A DNA stretch of 64,000 bases from Sorex araneus (Eukaryota; Chordata; Mammalia; Eulipotyphla; Soricidae), in NCBI RefSeq assembly GCF_027595985.1, contig NC_073311.1, positions 27,493,892 to 27,557,891 on the forward strand. The letters run 5' to 3'. The first letter of the stretch is position 1; each line of letters opens with the position of its first letter. The position numbers were made by a program, and so were the translations under genes. Positions 45,331-57,245 of this stretch are shown here, in pieces. The notes under the pieces were generated by a model. That model saw nothing but the letters and a program-made list of their open reading frames with translations. It had not been told where the DNA came from and searched no databases.

Positions 45331-46028
45331 AAAATCCTTTTATAAGGTATTATTTCTTGGGAGTTCTTTTTTGTTGTTGTTTATTTGTTTGTCTTTTGAT
45401 AAATAATCATTAACAGGGACTGCGCTGGTCAGTGTGAATTCAAGAGGCAAAGTGTGCATTGTTGTTTTGAACCCCAGAAAGACAGCACTGTGTCTGTCTG
45501 TCTGTCTGGGCCAATGCTGTTCACACCAAATGATCTTAGATAATTCTGCTTTAACTTCAAAAATTCTTCCTTAAGGCCATAAATACGTATTAGTTATAAA
45601 GCCCTGGCTAACTATTTCTCATCAGCTAAAACCAGTATTTGACGGTGGAAGAAAGAAACCTGAGTGCTGAAAATAAATAGGAAGAAGAAAAGTGGAAAAA
45701 AACAAAGAAGAAAATGCTAATTAGGATTGGATCTGTTTACATGTAGTCTCTGTAGCCACAAAAATCACTAGACTGTGTTGCCACATTCTGTTTGTGTTTC
45801 TTTCAGACCCAATTCCATTTATGTAATCTCAATTGCCAGTGAATACTGTGGTATTCTTTGTTGGGGATTTAACTGAAAGACAGGCACAGAATATTGTGTC
45901 GATAATGAGGATCAACCAAGTAAAGTTCATTGTCTGAACCATGTGAGTTGGTAAACCTTATTTTGTCAGAAAGGAAAAACCTATAGACTTAATGATAGAA
46001 TAAGAAATGGGATATAAATCTTTAATTC
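45331..46028. other. Unique stretch without a gene
   Basis: Short (CTGT)n at about 45490-45510, otherwise nothing. Confidence 0.5.
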
Positions 46029-46200
46029 TGGGACTGGAGAGATAGTACAGTCAATAGGGAGCTTTTCTTGCAAGCCAACAACTCGGGTTCAATCTTAGGG
46101 TACCTGTATGTTTCCCTGAGCCCAGCCAGGAATGATCACTGAACAGAGACAGGAGCAATCCCCGAGCACAGGTGCTGTGACACAAAAGTAAAAATAATAA
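46029..46200 (+). repeat. SINE-A, diverged
   Basis: GGGACTGGAGAGATAGTACA, CTCGGGTTCAATCTTAGGG, A-rich tail. Confidence 0.8.
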
Positions 46201-46240
46201 AGAGAAAACAAAACTGAAAACTTTTTTTCTATTAAACGCT

Positions 46241-46283
46241 GTCTGTCACTGTCATCCCATTGTTCATTGATTTGCTTGAGCAC
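46241..46283 (-). repeat. SINE-B/RTE-type 3' tail fused to a VAV3-like exon
   Basis: On the minus strand GTGCTCAAGCAAATCAATGAAC then GGGATGACAGTGACAGACAG, the same terminus as SINE-B and close to the RTE 3' end. It follows the VAV3-like segment without a gap. Confidence 0.85.
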
Positions 46284-46487
46284 CTGGGACATCTGCAGTC
46301 TCAGGTTGGTCTCCTTGAGGTTGATGGGGTGCGCCCAGAGGTTATTGAGAAGCTGGCAGAGCAGGACCCTATCTCAGAGGGTCTGTGCCAGGTTGAACAC
46401 CTGCGCCGAGCCCCAGGTCAGCCAATGGTTGGCTGATAGCACCCCATGGTAGATGAGCTACTGTGCGCACTGCCACCATGATGCTAT
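46284..46487 (-). pseudogene. VAV3: Captured VAV3 first coding exon (CH domain start)
   Basis: 204 bp on the minus strand translate, without gap, into 68 codons that align along their full length with the first coding exon of the Rho-family exchange factor VAV3 (start of its calponin-homology domain). Recognisable pieces are SAQVFNLAQTL, VLLCQLLNNL and INLKETNLRLQMSQ. By eye about 70% of positions agree with human VAV3 as I remember it, better than I recall for VAV1. The match stops at the MSQ that ends this exon. The start codon reads ATA, and two codons are stops (TAG at codon 10, TGA at codon 38), so nothing functional is made. Only this exon is present, which argues against a normal processed pseudogene. 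It passes directly into a SINE-B/RTE tail. The region upstream (46488 to ~46690) may be its 5' UTR or promoter. Confidence 0.85.
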
Positions 46488-46689
46488 GTCCGATGGTGCT
46501 GCGACTCGCCCTGGCCAGGGCAGGTGGCAGTGCTGCGGGTGCCACCATGGTTTCTCCCTGCCCTGCTGATGCCATTCTGTCTGAATCTTGCAAAACAGCT
46601 GGCGATGTCCATCAGGAATAACGCGTAGAGTTCTAGCATTGATCACATGTAGAGTTCCATGCCTGGTGTGCCTCTGAGCCATGCGTTGT

Positions 46690-47470
46690 CTAAGTTGAAA
46701 TGGTGAGCCACCTCCTCCCAGTGCCAGATAATCTCCTCATTGGTCATTGTCCAGAGCTCACGGCTGCTTCTCCCTGAAGGGAGCATCAAATGACGCCCTC
46801 GTAACCGTGCCACGGGATTCCATGCCGGGCTGTTTCCACATGTGGCACCCCAGAAGGGGTCAGGTGAGAGCCCTCCCAGCCCAGAGGGACCCATCCCTGG
46901 CAGCCAACCTACACAACCCAACTGCTGTCAGACTTCAGGCCACTTTCCACAGGCTCATGTCGAGCCTCACTCCTGAGTAAAGTCCCACAGAACCCAGGTG
47001 AACTTTGTGACCTTGGACTCTGGGCTCAATGATATTCGGGGCTTGAGATCCTCTGCCTGCTTCCCCCAATCTCCGGTAGCCCAGGGGTCACGCCCATAAG
47101 CCACCTCATGCTGGTGCCAAATAGTTTCCTCATTGGCCACTATCCAGAACTCACGGCTGCTTCTCCCAGAAGGGAGCATAAAATGAGGCCCCCATAACCA
47201 TGCTACCAAACTCCACACCAGGACGTTTTCACTTGGGGCACCCCAGAGAGGGTGATGGGTGAAAACCCTCCCTACCCCAAGGGACCCAGCCCCAGCAGCT
47301 GACTTCCACTACCAAACTGGTGCCATGCTCTAGGCCGCTTTCCACATGCTCGGGCCAAGCTTCACATCTGAGTGAACATATTCCTAAACCACGGCCAAGC
47401 GTCACATCATAAGACACTCCCTACTTATTTTCCATAATTACCACACCATATTTTATTGGAAGCAAGATGG
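46690..47470 (+). mobile_element. Composite element E with 393-bp tandem duplication
   Basis: Two copies of a GC-rich unit: CGGCTGCTTCTCCC at 46761 and 47154, giving a 393-bp period. Each carries TTTCCACATG...GGCACCCCAGA and CCCAAGGGACCCAGC-type blocks shared with 25.2, 60.3 and (minus) 23.1 and 56.9 kb. The poly-A 3' module is not seen here. Minus-strand open frames across the units look coincidental. Confidence 0.75.
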
Positions 47471-49914
47471 CACCGACAGCGCTTAAACCCCTCGCACTGT
47501 CCAGAAACGCTATCTAACATTGTTAAACAGTTATATTGTCAGGTAAGTGATCTGAAGAGAGAACTGGTACTAAAATGAGTTAAATATAGGACAAGTTGAG
47601 TAATAAGCGCACTGAACAAGACTATGTCTCATTTTAGAATTTAATTTGTGTGTTATACAAGTCTATAATATCTTAGGAGAAAATTAATATATAAAATCAC
47701 TTTCTCAAAAGAATAGAGAAATTAGACATGAGTTGAAATATTTGTTCCTAAATTTTTTTATGAGAATTCCTATACATGACATATTGGAAAATCACGTGGT
47801 GTACAAAGGAATTGTGTCTAAAATTTCATGCATATATGTATGATTTTCCTTTTTTTTGAATAACAGCTAACATCATATATCAGACTACTTTTATCTAGTG
47901 AATATATTTTTTATGGTTTAATAGTTTTATAATCATTACAAGCATATTTAGAATAATTAAAATTTATAAAATAGACATTTTGGTAAAAGTTTTATGTTTG
48001 TGGTTTAGATGTGGATTCATTTATTGTAAAACTATCTCATTTTAAAGTTTCTAGTGCAATTTATGGATATGTAGGTTACATTAGAGGACTATACAATAGT
48101 GATATGTATGCTCACATAACAGAAGTAAACAAGTAATTTTGGTCGTTAGAACATAAATGGATTTCGTTTTAGGAAATAGTTTCCTTCCAGCTATTTATTA
48201 TGCTAACAAAATCCCAATTTTACTCTAATTTATAACTTGTATTTCACATACAATCTATTGCAAAAATTAAATTCAAATGCAGATCTTATTTTTGGAGATT
48301 TAAACAACATGTGTATATAAATATTTACATCTTTTCCAACATATACATTCTCAAATATTTTCCACATACATAAAAATATTCAAAATTATTTGTTTCATAG
48401 TAATCTACTTGGTCTGAGGTAGGACAAAACATTGATCATCATTTACTAAGTTATGGAAATTTGGTTTCCGGTTAATTTCACTGAAAATTATAACTTTAAC
48501 ATCTTTTAAATTGCCAAACACTGATAATTTATAATGTCACTAGCAGCACTAGAGTTTGTAGTTTTAATAAAATTTCACAAGAATTTTTTGTTGTTGTTGT
48601 TGTTGATTAGGCTAAATCTGATAGTGCTTAGACGCTACTGCTGGTGAGGTACTTGGGAGTCACTCCTTCTGGTCCTCAGGGCACCATACAGATGGTGTCA
48701 GGGATCAAAACTTGCATAAGAAACATGAGGATGTGCTTTAAGATGGCTCCCTGATGTCAAAAATTTTCTTAAATTGCTAATCTCAGATGTTTAAATAATT
48801 TTTCAAATTTTATTTAATTCTGATCATGTGATTTCAAAAAATGAAATAATTTTTGTACTTTTATTTAATATTTGTACATCTAGACTCAGATAATTAGAAG
48901 TAATATTATTCATTTAATACAACTTCATGTTAAACTCGTTTCAAATAGAATGTCATCTTTTTAATCCTATCCTTAATAGCAAATGTAGCAAATAGCAAAT
49001 GTAGCAAATATTATTTTGTATTTATATGGGAATACATATTAGATCTTTTAATAAGTTTTATAAAATTTATAGATAATCAATGACAAATACATTTAAATAT
49101 AATATAAATAATTGCTAATTAATGTATGTATTCCCTATGAATCCTGATCTAATTATTATTTTATTAATATGGCAATTGATAAGTGTGGATATTTTTTTCT
49201 GCCACATAATTTTAGTATATTCTCAAATTTTTAATTATTACACTTAGTTTTGCTTGCTTAATAACAAAAATGATTTCCCCCTTCAAACTATTATCATTTT
49301 TTCATTTGATATATATTTTTAATAATTATAATATTTGTATTTTAATAAGAAAGGTAGAGAAACAAGGATATTTACTTCTTTGACTTACCATATTTTAAAA
49401 GTAAATAAAAATGTATCGGTTGCTTTAATAGGAAACTTACAACTACCTCACCTAAATTTTCATGTGATTGAAATAGACAAAACAACATACATTAAATGTA
49501 CACATAATTATAATTTTTCTTATAAATTGTTTTCAGAAATAAATTTTACAACATTTTGAGATGTGTTCCTTTATCTTTTGCTTCTATTTCATTTAAGAAG
49601 CACCTTTACCCTAAACTAAATTGTAGACCTCTTAATATTTCCAATGGCTTTTAAGTTAATGCAAGTAAGCATTTGCATAATGATAATTTCAAGAGGATCA
49701 TACATTATTCGTTTTCTTTTGTGATGGCTTGGCAGTAGGATGAGAGCAATTTATGATAATTGTTCAATCACTTTGGACTCAAAAAATTTTCAGGGAAAAC
49801 GAAACTTTTACTCGCTTTTAACCATTAATCTAGCAAGAACAATAGAGAAAGCTGACAGACAGCATGTTTATATATTTTAACTTAAACAAACATTATATGC
49901 TTCCTACTGTAGCA
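47471..49914. other. Very AT-rich stretch without a gene
   Basis: No gene. About 48585-48750 is a degenerate minus-strand SINE after a (TTG)n run. A small tandem repeat (AGCAAATGTAGCAAAT) sits near 48980-49012. Confidence 0.5.
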
Positions 49915-49932
49915 CAAAATAAGATACATTGT

Positions 49933-49944
49933 TTTTTTTTTTTG

Positions 49945-49976
<32 letters not shown>

Positions 49977-50133
49977 TGGGTCACACCTGGCGATGCACAG
50001 GGGTTACTCCTGGCTCTGCACTCAGGAATCACCCCTGGCGGTGCTCAGGGGACCATATGGGATGCTGGGATTCGAACCCGGGTCGGCCGCGTGCAAGGCA
50101 AACGCCCTACCCGCTGTGCTATCGCTCCAGCCC
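49933..50133 (-). repeat. SINE-A, very young, 18-bp perfect TSD
   Basis: Essentially consensus minus-strand SINE, intact B box complement, poly-T of about 40 nt interrupted by single G and C. CAAAATAAGATACATTGT occurs at 49915-49932 and 50134-50151 without mismatch. Confidence 0.96.
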
Positions 50134-50151
50134 CAAAATAAGATACATTGT

Positions 50152-50719
50152 ACCATCTAAGTAAAGTGTTCTTGTAAAAACATTTAATTTTAATCCAATA
50201 AGTCAGATTCTTTCAGTAAGTAAAAATGAAAGGACAAAAATAGACAAAAAAATTCTGTCTATTACTCAAAATTAAATATTGAGTAATGTCAAGGATTAAA
50301 ATATGTACTTCATTTGCTAGTGTTTTGCCTATGTCCATTTCGAAGCATGATACTTTATTTTAAAGAGATCCATGTAAGTAATTACCATTTAAGACATTAT
50401 AGAATTTAAGGTTTACATGTGCCACCTCACCTGAAATGTCCCACAACCATATGAGATAGTCAGATAGCTATATTCACTTTCAGATGAATTTATGACTCTG
50501 GTAAATTAGCTATGATTTGTCTTTTAATATGTATAGTACTTATTTAACTACAGCAGAATTTTTGAGGAACAATTTAAGTAATAGGGTGGGGAGTCAAATT
50601 GTAGTGTTAGAAAATTTAATGTTCTAGTAAAAAATTAGAAAAATTATTTGACCTCAATGTTATATGAAATTTCACAGAATTTTAATCAGTTAGTTGATTT
50701 GAATATCATCTTCAGAAAA
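50152..50719. other. AT-rich stretch without a gene
   Basis: Nothing recognised. Confidence 0.5.
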
Positions 50720-51700
50720 ATCAATGATCTATTTATTCCTTGACTAATCTGTTTATTAAATGAATTTGTTCAGTTATGTACCAGAAAAATGTTAACATAT
50801 AGGGGAATCAAAGAAAATAAAGTATTTCTTTTCCTAGAGTTTACATTTTGGTATGGAGAAAAGAGGCATTAAACTATTTTACATGCATATGTAATTGTTC
50901 AAATTTAATGGTAAACCTTATAGAGAAAAATCCCACTTGAATCGAACTGTCTGGGTGAAGAAATAATGAGGAAGGAAGCAGAATGCGGTGATATAATCAG
51001 GTAATTATGGAAAGTCGTTCTAATAAGACATTTGAACTAAGTGAATAAAACTGAGGAAACGAACCATGAAGATATTAAGGGAACAATCTCTCAGGCAGAT
51101 GGAGCAGCAGTTGCAAAGTATTGATGTAGACATGGTCTCGCCAAGCTGAAGAAGAGCAAAAACACTCGTGGCTGGAGTGGAATAAAGCAAAGAGAAATAA
51201 GAAAGAATCTGGGAGGCAGTTTAAAGGTCATATCTGAGCATTTAAAATCCACTGTATACATTTTAAATTCAAAGATCAGTCTCTGGAGGTCTTTTCAAAG
51301 AAGTAATGTAGTTTGTTCGTACTTGATGCCTTTTCCTGATTATTTTGTGGTTCTTGTGCCCATGTGGGGAATCTATATCATTAAGAGTCTTCAAAATGGG
51401 AAATTCAGTGGCTAGAATAGAAATCTTGGAGAGTGGGGGAGGGCATGATATATTTTAATATAATCTTAGAGAATATGCAAATTGATTGAATATATGAGAA
51501 GACGATTTAGGCAATTGGCGAGACAGCTGGAATTTACTGATAGAATGTCTGAAAATAATCAGGATTTTAGGAGAGAAGTATAAGGATTTTATCTGTGAAT
51601 ATGCTGTTATTTGTTCACTTTGAAACATTCCAAAAGGAAGGTCAAGTAGGCAATTAGATAACTGTATTGAGATGTCAAAAGAGTAGATTGGAAATGGAAA
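50720..51700 (+). repeat. Ancient mammalian interspersed repeat, name not assigned
   Basis: The order of GGCAGATGGAGCAGCAGTTG, GGCTGGAGTGGAATAAAGC and GTCAAGTAGGCAATTAGATA follows a long ancient mammalian repeat I recognise but cannot name with certainty. It resumes at about 52480-52790. Confidence 0.5.
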
Positions 51701-51789
51701 TTTTAATTATTATGCCTAAATGACTTTTTATGAAATGAGCCCTATTAAAAGAAAAGCAGAGAGAGTTCTCAACTATAATCAAAAGATAA

Positions 51790-52041
51790 TATGTAACAAG
51801 TGTTTGTGATGATGTGAGGAAAAGGGGATCCTTGTGCACTGCTGGTGGGATGTAAATTGGTTCTTAAAAAATTAACAATAGAACTGCTATATGATCAGTC
51901 AAGTCTACTTCTGTTTCCAAGGAAACAGAATTACTATCTCAAAAAGATATTTGCATTTCCATTAGTTTTGCAGTATCATTTATGAAAGTCTAGACAAAGA
52001 AACACTTTAAGTTTCCATTCCTGAATGTATGATGAAAGTGG

Positions 52042-52084
<43 letters not shown>

Positions 52085-52199
52085 CACACACACGAGTCAC
52101 AAAAATGGAAATCCTACCTTTTTCAATAAAGTGGGTGAACCTTGAGGTCATTATGTTAAATGAGAGAATACCGCATGATCTCTCTACATTACAGAATCT
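51790..52199 (+). repeat. Old L1 ORF2 3' fragment
   Basis: GATCCTTGTGCACTGCTGGT and AACCTTGAGGTCATTATGTT are the usual C-terminal ORF2 region, much decayed and interrupted by a TA microsatellite. It splits the ancient repeat. Confidence 0.75.
52044..52093. repeat. (TA)n then (CA)n microsatellite
   Basis: About 39 bp of uninterrupted TA followed by a short CA run. Confidence 0.95.
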
Positions 52200-52390
52200 T
52201 CTGTGGGTTTATTATGGGGGGTGGGGTGGTTAGAGCCACACAGTGGTATTCAGGGGCTATTCCTGTCTCTGTGCTTAGGAGTGATACTTGACACAGTGTT
52301 TGGGGGGAATATAGGTAATGCTGGGGGGTTCAACCACATTTGGGTGCATGCAAGTAAGTACCGCAATTACTGTACTCTCAGGCACTACAC
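52200..52390 (-). repeat. Old SINE-A-like copy
   Basis: Minus-strand GAGCCACACAGTGGTATTC, GGGGCTATTCCTGTCTCTG, diverged. Confidence 0.65.
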
Positions 52391-52479
52391 AGGATCTTAA
52401 AAAGTGTAGAAATAAAGTAAAGAAAAAATGCAAATAAATCAATACATTGTTAATTTACAGAGTAGAGGAAGAAGGAATT

Positions 52480-52790
52480 GGTGGAATAAGTGGTCAAAAA
52501 CAAAAAGAGGATAATTAAAAAGAGGAAGGCCTGGAATGCTTCATTTCAGACATAAGAAAGGTGATAAAATAAGTAATGGAAATAAAAGCATCAAAAGAAG
52601 TTGAAAGAAAGGTTACAGTTAATCCGCCCTTAAATCCAAGTTGAGAAATTATCAAGGCAGAAAAGAATCAGAAAAGTTAAAGGAAAATGGAATTCTATAG
52701 AATGAAGTGGTCAATATGATGAAATGCTGCTGAATAGATAGAGAGACAGGATTAGTTCTTGTCTTTAGGGTATCTGATTGTTGTCACAAA
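52480..52790 (+). repeat. Ancient mammalian repeat, continuation
   Basis: AAGTGGTCAATATGATGAAATG and the following TGCTGAATAGATAGAGAG fit the distal part of the repeat at 50720-51700. Confidence 0.4.
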
Positions 52791-52808
52791 TGATTTGGTT
52801 GATCTGAC

Positions 52809-53053
52809 TGGGCTGGAGCGATAGCACTGCGGTTGGGCATTCGCCTTTCATGCGGCCAACCCATGTTGGATTCCTCTGCCCCTCTCAGAGAGCCCGAAAG
52901 CTACCGAGAGTATCGCGCCCGCACAGCAAAGCTTGGCAAGCTCCCCAGGATGTATTGGATATGCCAGAAACAGTAACAATAAGTCTCTCAATGAGAGAGA
53001 GGTTACTGGTGCCCGCTTGAACAAATCGATGAGCAATGGGATGACAGTGACTG
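52809..53053 (+). repeat. SINE-B, full length
   Basis: Head to tail, with GAGAG expansions in the body (CTCAATGAGAGAGAGGTTAC) and a short GATGACAGTGACTGG end. Confidence 0.9.
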
Positions 53054-53247
53054 GTGAGAAGGAAGTCCCCTTTATCACTCACCACTCCTTCTGCATATCT
53101 CCCAAAGTTTCTCAGAGGAGATATCCTTCTCCAATCGAGATTGACACTCTTCAGTGAAAGTCCAAAAACACCTGTAATCCTGTGCTGAAATCTTAAAAAT
53201 CAAAACAAAACAAAAAAACAAAATCCCTCAAGATGAGATCACATACT

Positions 53248-53427
53248 GGGGCTGGAGCAATAGCACAGCAGGTAGGGCGTTTGCCTTGCACGCGGCCGAC
53301 CCGGGTTCGATTCCCAGCATCCCATATGGTCCCCTGAGCACCGCCAGGGGTAATTCCTGAGTGCAGAGCCAGGAGCAACCCCTGTGCATCGCCGGGTGTG
53401 ACCCAAAAAGCAAAAAAAAAAAAAAAA
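53248..53427 (+). repeat. SINE-A, very young, 19-bp perfect TSD
   Basis: Near-consensus plus-strand SINE with a pure A tail. AAGATGAGATCACATACTG at 53230-53248 and 53428-53446. Intact box B GGTTCGATTCC. Confidence 0.96.
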
Positions 53428-53446
53428 AAGATGAGATCACATACTG

Positions 53447-54599
53447 TCAGTTGAATTAACAAAATGGCAATCATTGACATACTTCTTTGTGTTGGAATGG
53501 TGCTATTAAATATTATTTCAGGTAGATTCAAAGGAAAATAGGAAGTATGTGAGTTTCCTTGTACTGCATAATAAGTCACCACACATTCAGTAGCTTAAAA
53601 CAGTTCCTATTCATTAGCTCATACGGTTTCCCAAATGAGAAATCTCCTTTGATATGACCCTCTGTTCTGCTTCTTACAGGGTTTATCTCAAGATGTCTGC
53701 TAGTTTTTCTCTCATCTGAAGTTCTAGTTTGCTTATTTTCAAGCTTTTATGTTGATATTTACTCCTTAAGACTATTGATCTCAGTCACTGTTTACTTGTT
53801 GGCTGTCTAGGGTAAACTGCTCTAAGCATCTATGTGCAACCATGTTCCTAACCATGTGCCTCTTACCATTTTGAAAGTCAGTGCTAAAAGATTTTTCTCT
53901 TGTGAAATTTAAACACATCCTTTGATTTTCTGACTTTCCCTTCTATGAGAAACCAAGGAAATTATATTTAAAGTATTTACATGAATGTCTCAAGTCTCCT
54001 GAAAAAGTTCTCTATCTTTGACCCTCAATTCTCCATCATATAACATAACAAAATTGAGAGAATAGGTAGATGATATTTTGACCTGGGGAGTGTGGGGATT
54101 AGATAAACCAAAAGGACAGAGAATCTTAGAGAGCATTTAGGAATTTGGCTAATCTGGCTAAATATTCTTTCTAATCATGAAAAATAACAATGAATTATTT
54201 TTGAGAAAATTCTTTAATTCTTTGTTATGACTATCAAAGGAAGCAGAGAAATAGGTAAAATAATATTGAAGTGGGGTCAGGAAAGAATATTTCTAATTTC
54301 AAGAAACAGTAAAATTCTGTGTGCAGAAAGAATGATTGAAAAAAGAGAAAACCTTATGTTTTTGAAGTGATGTGTGTGTATGTGTGTGTGTTGCTTGAAT
54401 GGTAGCGTGAGGAAAATATAGAGTGATAAGTGATGAAATCTAGTGAGGATGCTAGCTTTAGGAGACTAGAAAGAACAGATTCTTAGAATAAAAGAAAATT
54501 CTGCTGTTTTTATGGGAGCTTTGGGAAATACTCTTTTGTTCTTTCTTTTTAGCTTTCTCAATAGTAAAGTAAAATAAATTCAGGTCCTATTTAATGTAT
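53447..54599. other. Unique stretch without a gene
   Basis: No gene. A short TG repeat near 54370-54390. Confidence 0.5.
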
Positions 54600-54800
54600 A
54601 TCTATCCCACAAGTTCTTTATTTACCTGCTCTTAGACTTTTAGATCATTTATAGATCTTGGCTATTGGGAATAGTGCTTCAATAAGTACAAACACACAAA
54701 AAAAAACCTTTTCAAAATAGTGATTTTTTTCAGTTCTTGGGGTAGATACTAAGAAATAAAGCTGCTAAAAAGTATGCAAACTTAACTCTTACTGTTTTGA
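54600..54800 (-). repeat. Old L1 fragment
   Basis: GATCTTGGCTATTGGGAATAG and AGTGCTTCAATAAGTACAAAC are the standard minus-strand ORF2 C-terminal region, decayed. Confidence 0.65.
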
Positions 54801-55584
54801 GGAGTGCCTGTATTATTTATCAGCCTGAAATGACCTGATAACACCAGGGTGAGTACTGTGTTCTGATAATAATTGTGGTTAATCCTTTGTCTAAGTTCAT
54901 AGTTCTATGACATTTGTCTTGGAATAGCAAATAATCACAGAAGAAACAAAGACTAAAGGAGACATACTTTAAAGAAGATAGATGGTAGGTGGTGGGGTTG
55001 AGGAAACTGGGGCACTTCTTATTATGAATCATGCTTGCATCATCTCCTGTGGAAGTGATGCAGGGAGGAGGTGGTGGAAGGCAATTTAAGTATTCTGACT
55101 CAGTAAGTGCAACTCAAGTGGAGACTGGGAATCTTTGTTTATATCACTCTCTCCTCCTCACCACTCATTGTTCTAACACTCTGATGAAGATCGTATGTGT
55201 AGTATGAGAGGCTGGACTTGAAAAAAAATAAAATTTACCTTATAAAATTAGAGAAAGAGACAGAGAGCATTGGATGAGAATGGAGGGATAGGGAGAAAGA
55301 AGGGAAATGGAAAGAAAGAGATAGAAGCAGAATAACATGTATCAGTTTCTCTCAAACACAGAGTGGTGCCTAATGGGAGCCAGTACATTTTGATTACAAA
55401 CACCTGATTGCTAAAAATTCAGGAATATTACAAACTGGTTGTTTAAACCAACAATTTTGAAAATAATGTATAAGACTTGGGATTTAGAAAAGGATTACTC
55501 CTCTAGCTATATACTCTGAACTCAGTGGATCTCATCTGATCTCTGAAGCTAAGCAGCAGACGGAATACTGTGTATTAAGGCTTT
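54801..55584. other. Unique stretch without a gene
   Basis: Purine-rich patch at about 55245-55330. No gene. Confidence 0.5.
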
Positions 55585-56005
55585 GGGGCCAGAGAGATAG
55601 TACAGTGGATAGGGTGTTTACCTTATACTCAACAAACCCAGGTTTGACCCACGGCACATTATAAAGTTCCCTGGCCATATAATTGATCCCTGAGCGCAAA
55701 GCCAAGGGTAAGCCCTGAGTTCCACTGTGTGTGCCCCCCAACAGTACCTCCATGCACACACACAACAACAAGGATTAGGATGCATGCCTTGTGTATACCC
55801 AACATGGGTTCACTCTTAGGACTTTGTGCTCTTCCAATGGCAGTGTTTAGCCCTAGAGGCCATGGGCACGGCTCTGCGAGTCGATCAATTATCCTTAGAC
55901 ATTAGCATTCAAGTACCAGCTTGTCTGGTCTAGTACCACTAAGAGTGACTCCCAGGCCCCTGAGCACCACTTGGGAAATCCTCTGCACCCTCAACCTTCC
56001 AAAAA
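55585..56005 (+). repeat. Two adjacent old SINE-A-like copies
   Basis: First copy 55585-55755 (GGGGCCAGAGAGATAGTACA). Second, more degenerate, to about 56005 (AGTGACTCCCAGGCCCCTG). Confidence 0.65.
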
Positions 56006-56559
56006 AAAGTTAAAAAAATTATTGTGCATTTTATTTTTTAAAAAATATATATATATACTCAAAGCTCTTGCTTTCTAAGGTTTTTATTATTTTTTACTAT
56101 TTTTTCTCTTTTGGGGGTTATATCTAGTATAGTAGAAATAATGTGTGTATTGGTGTCATTTTGTGCATCTCTAAATTCCTTATTCAAGTTGGTGGAATGA
56201 AACAACCATGTGGTACCATTGAAACCAAAGATACCTATAAATTCTGAAGTGTATGAATTTCGGTATACTATTGCCTTACTTGCCAATTTTTCAGTTTCCA
56301 CTATTTGCCTTATGATTTCTGATTTTATTTTTTGTGCATAAATGCCTATCTAATACTTAAATCATCTTTCTTTTTATTTGAGCTAGTTAACCATATTCTT
56401 GTTCCTTGTCACTGAAATTCCTTGTAAAAGACTAATGATGTAACTGTTGTGAAAAAAATCACGTTATTTCAAATACTTGCATGATTCCTTTCGTTCATTT
56501 ACTCTATCATGAATGATTTGTATATTTTTATCAGTGTGATTGCAAATAAATTTCTTTTT
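56006..56559. other. AT-rich stretch without a gene
   Basis: Nothing recognised. Confidence 0.5.
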
Positions 56560-56830
56560 TAATTTTAAAAATTTTTATAAAGTAGTTCACAATATTTGAC
56601 TACATTCAATATTCAAACACCAATTCCACACCATTATACTTTCCCACCACCATATTTCGGGAGTTTCCTTCTCAAACCCCAACCCCTGCCCCAAAGCAGA
56701 CCCAAAATAATTTATATTGTATTGTTTGCTATGAAAAACTGCTGAAATTGATCCCAAAAGTTTCCTTAGAGGAGAGCATGAAGATTGTTGTATTTCACCC
56801 AAGCTGTTCTATAAGAGATTACTAACATGT
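56560..56830 (-). repeat. Composite element E, 3' module
   Basis: Minus-strand TTCAATATTCAAACACCAATTCC and CTCCCGAAATATGG-type blocks, matching 26.3-26.5 kb. Confidence 0.7.
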
Positions 56831-56844
56831 TGAAGTTTAAGCCT

Positions 56845-57245
56845 TATGTGCCCATATAGCACAGTGGGTAGGGAGTTTGCCGTCTATGATTTGTTGTCTA
56901 CTGTCTGAAATCCATGACATATGGTGTGGTGATTATGGAAAATGGGTAGGAAGTGTTTCGCGGCCGCTTGGAAGGCGGCCTGGATCATGGAGGTTGGCTG
57001 CCAGGGATGGGTCCATTGGGGTGAGAGGCTTCTCAACCGCCCCCCTCTGGGGCGTCCTGAGTGAAAACAGCGGGGTGCAAAGTCCAGAACTTGAATACAA
57101 CATATTTTTTTTTTTTTTTGTAGAAAAGGCGCACACCATTCTGTCCATATGCAGAAAAGTTCTGCCTGACTGTGCCTGGGGAACGATATGTATTATCAAG
57201 GATTTGAACTCAGGTAGAAGAGAATCTCACCATAAACAGAAGTAA
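56845..57245 (-). repeat. Element E head fragment within SINE remnants
   Basis: 56845-56930 is a plus-strand SINE-A head (ATAGCACAGTGGGTAGGGAG). 56935-57085 matches the E head in reverse (TTGGCTGCCAGGGATGGGTC). 57105-57240 resembles an old minus- then plus-strand SINE end. Confidence 0.55.

Noticed and set aside
46643-47218. Minus-strand open frames with a recurrent REFWIVANEE-like peptide, also seen at 23.1 kb
   Set aside because: Tempting as a captured exon, but the frames lie antisense in element E, are short, and the peptide has no family I recognise. Coincidental openness of a GC-rich repeat is more likely. The VAV3-like exon next to it was kept because it matches a known protein over a whole exon.
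53248-53330. tRNA gene
   Set aside because: The A- and B-box-like segments belong to the SINE head. No cloverleaf acceptor stem can be formed around them, and the sequence continues into the SINE body.
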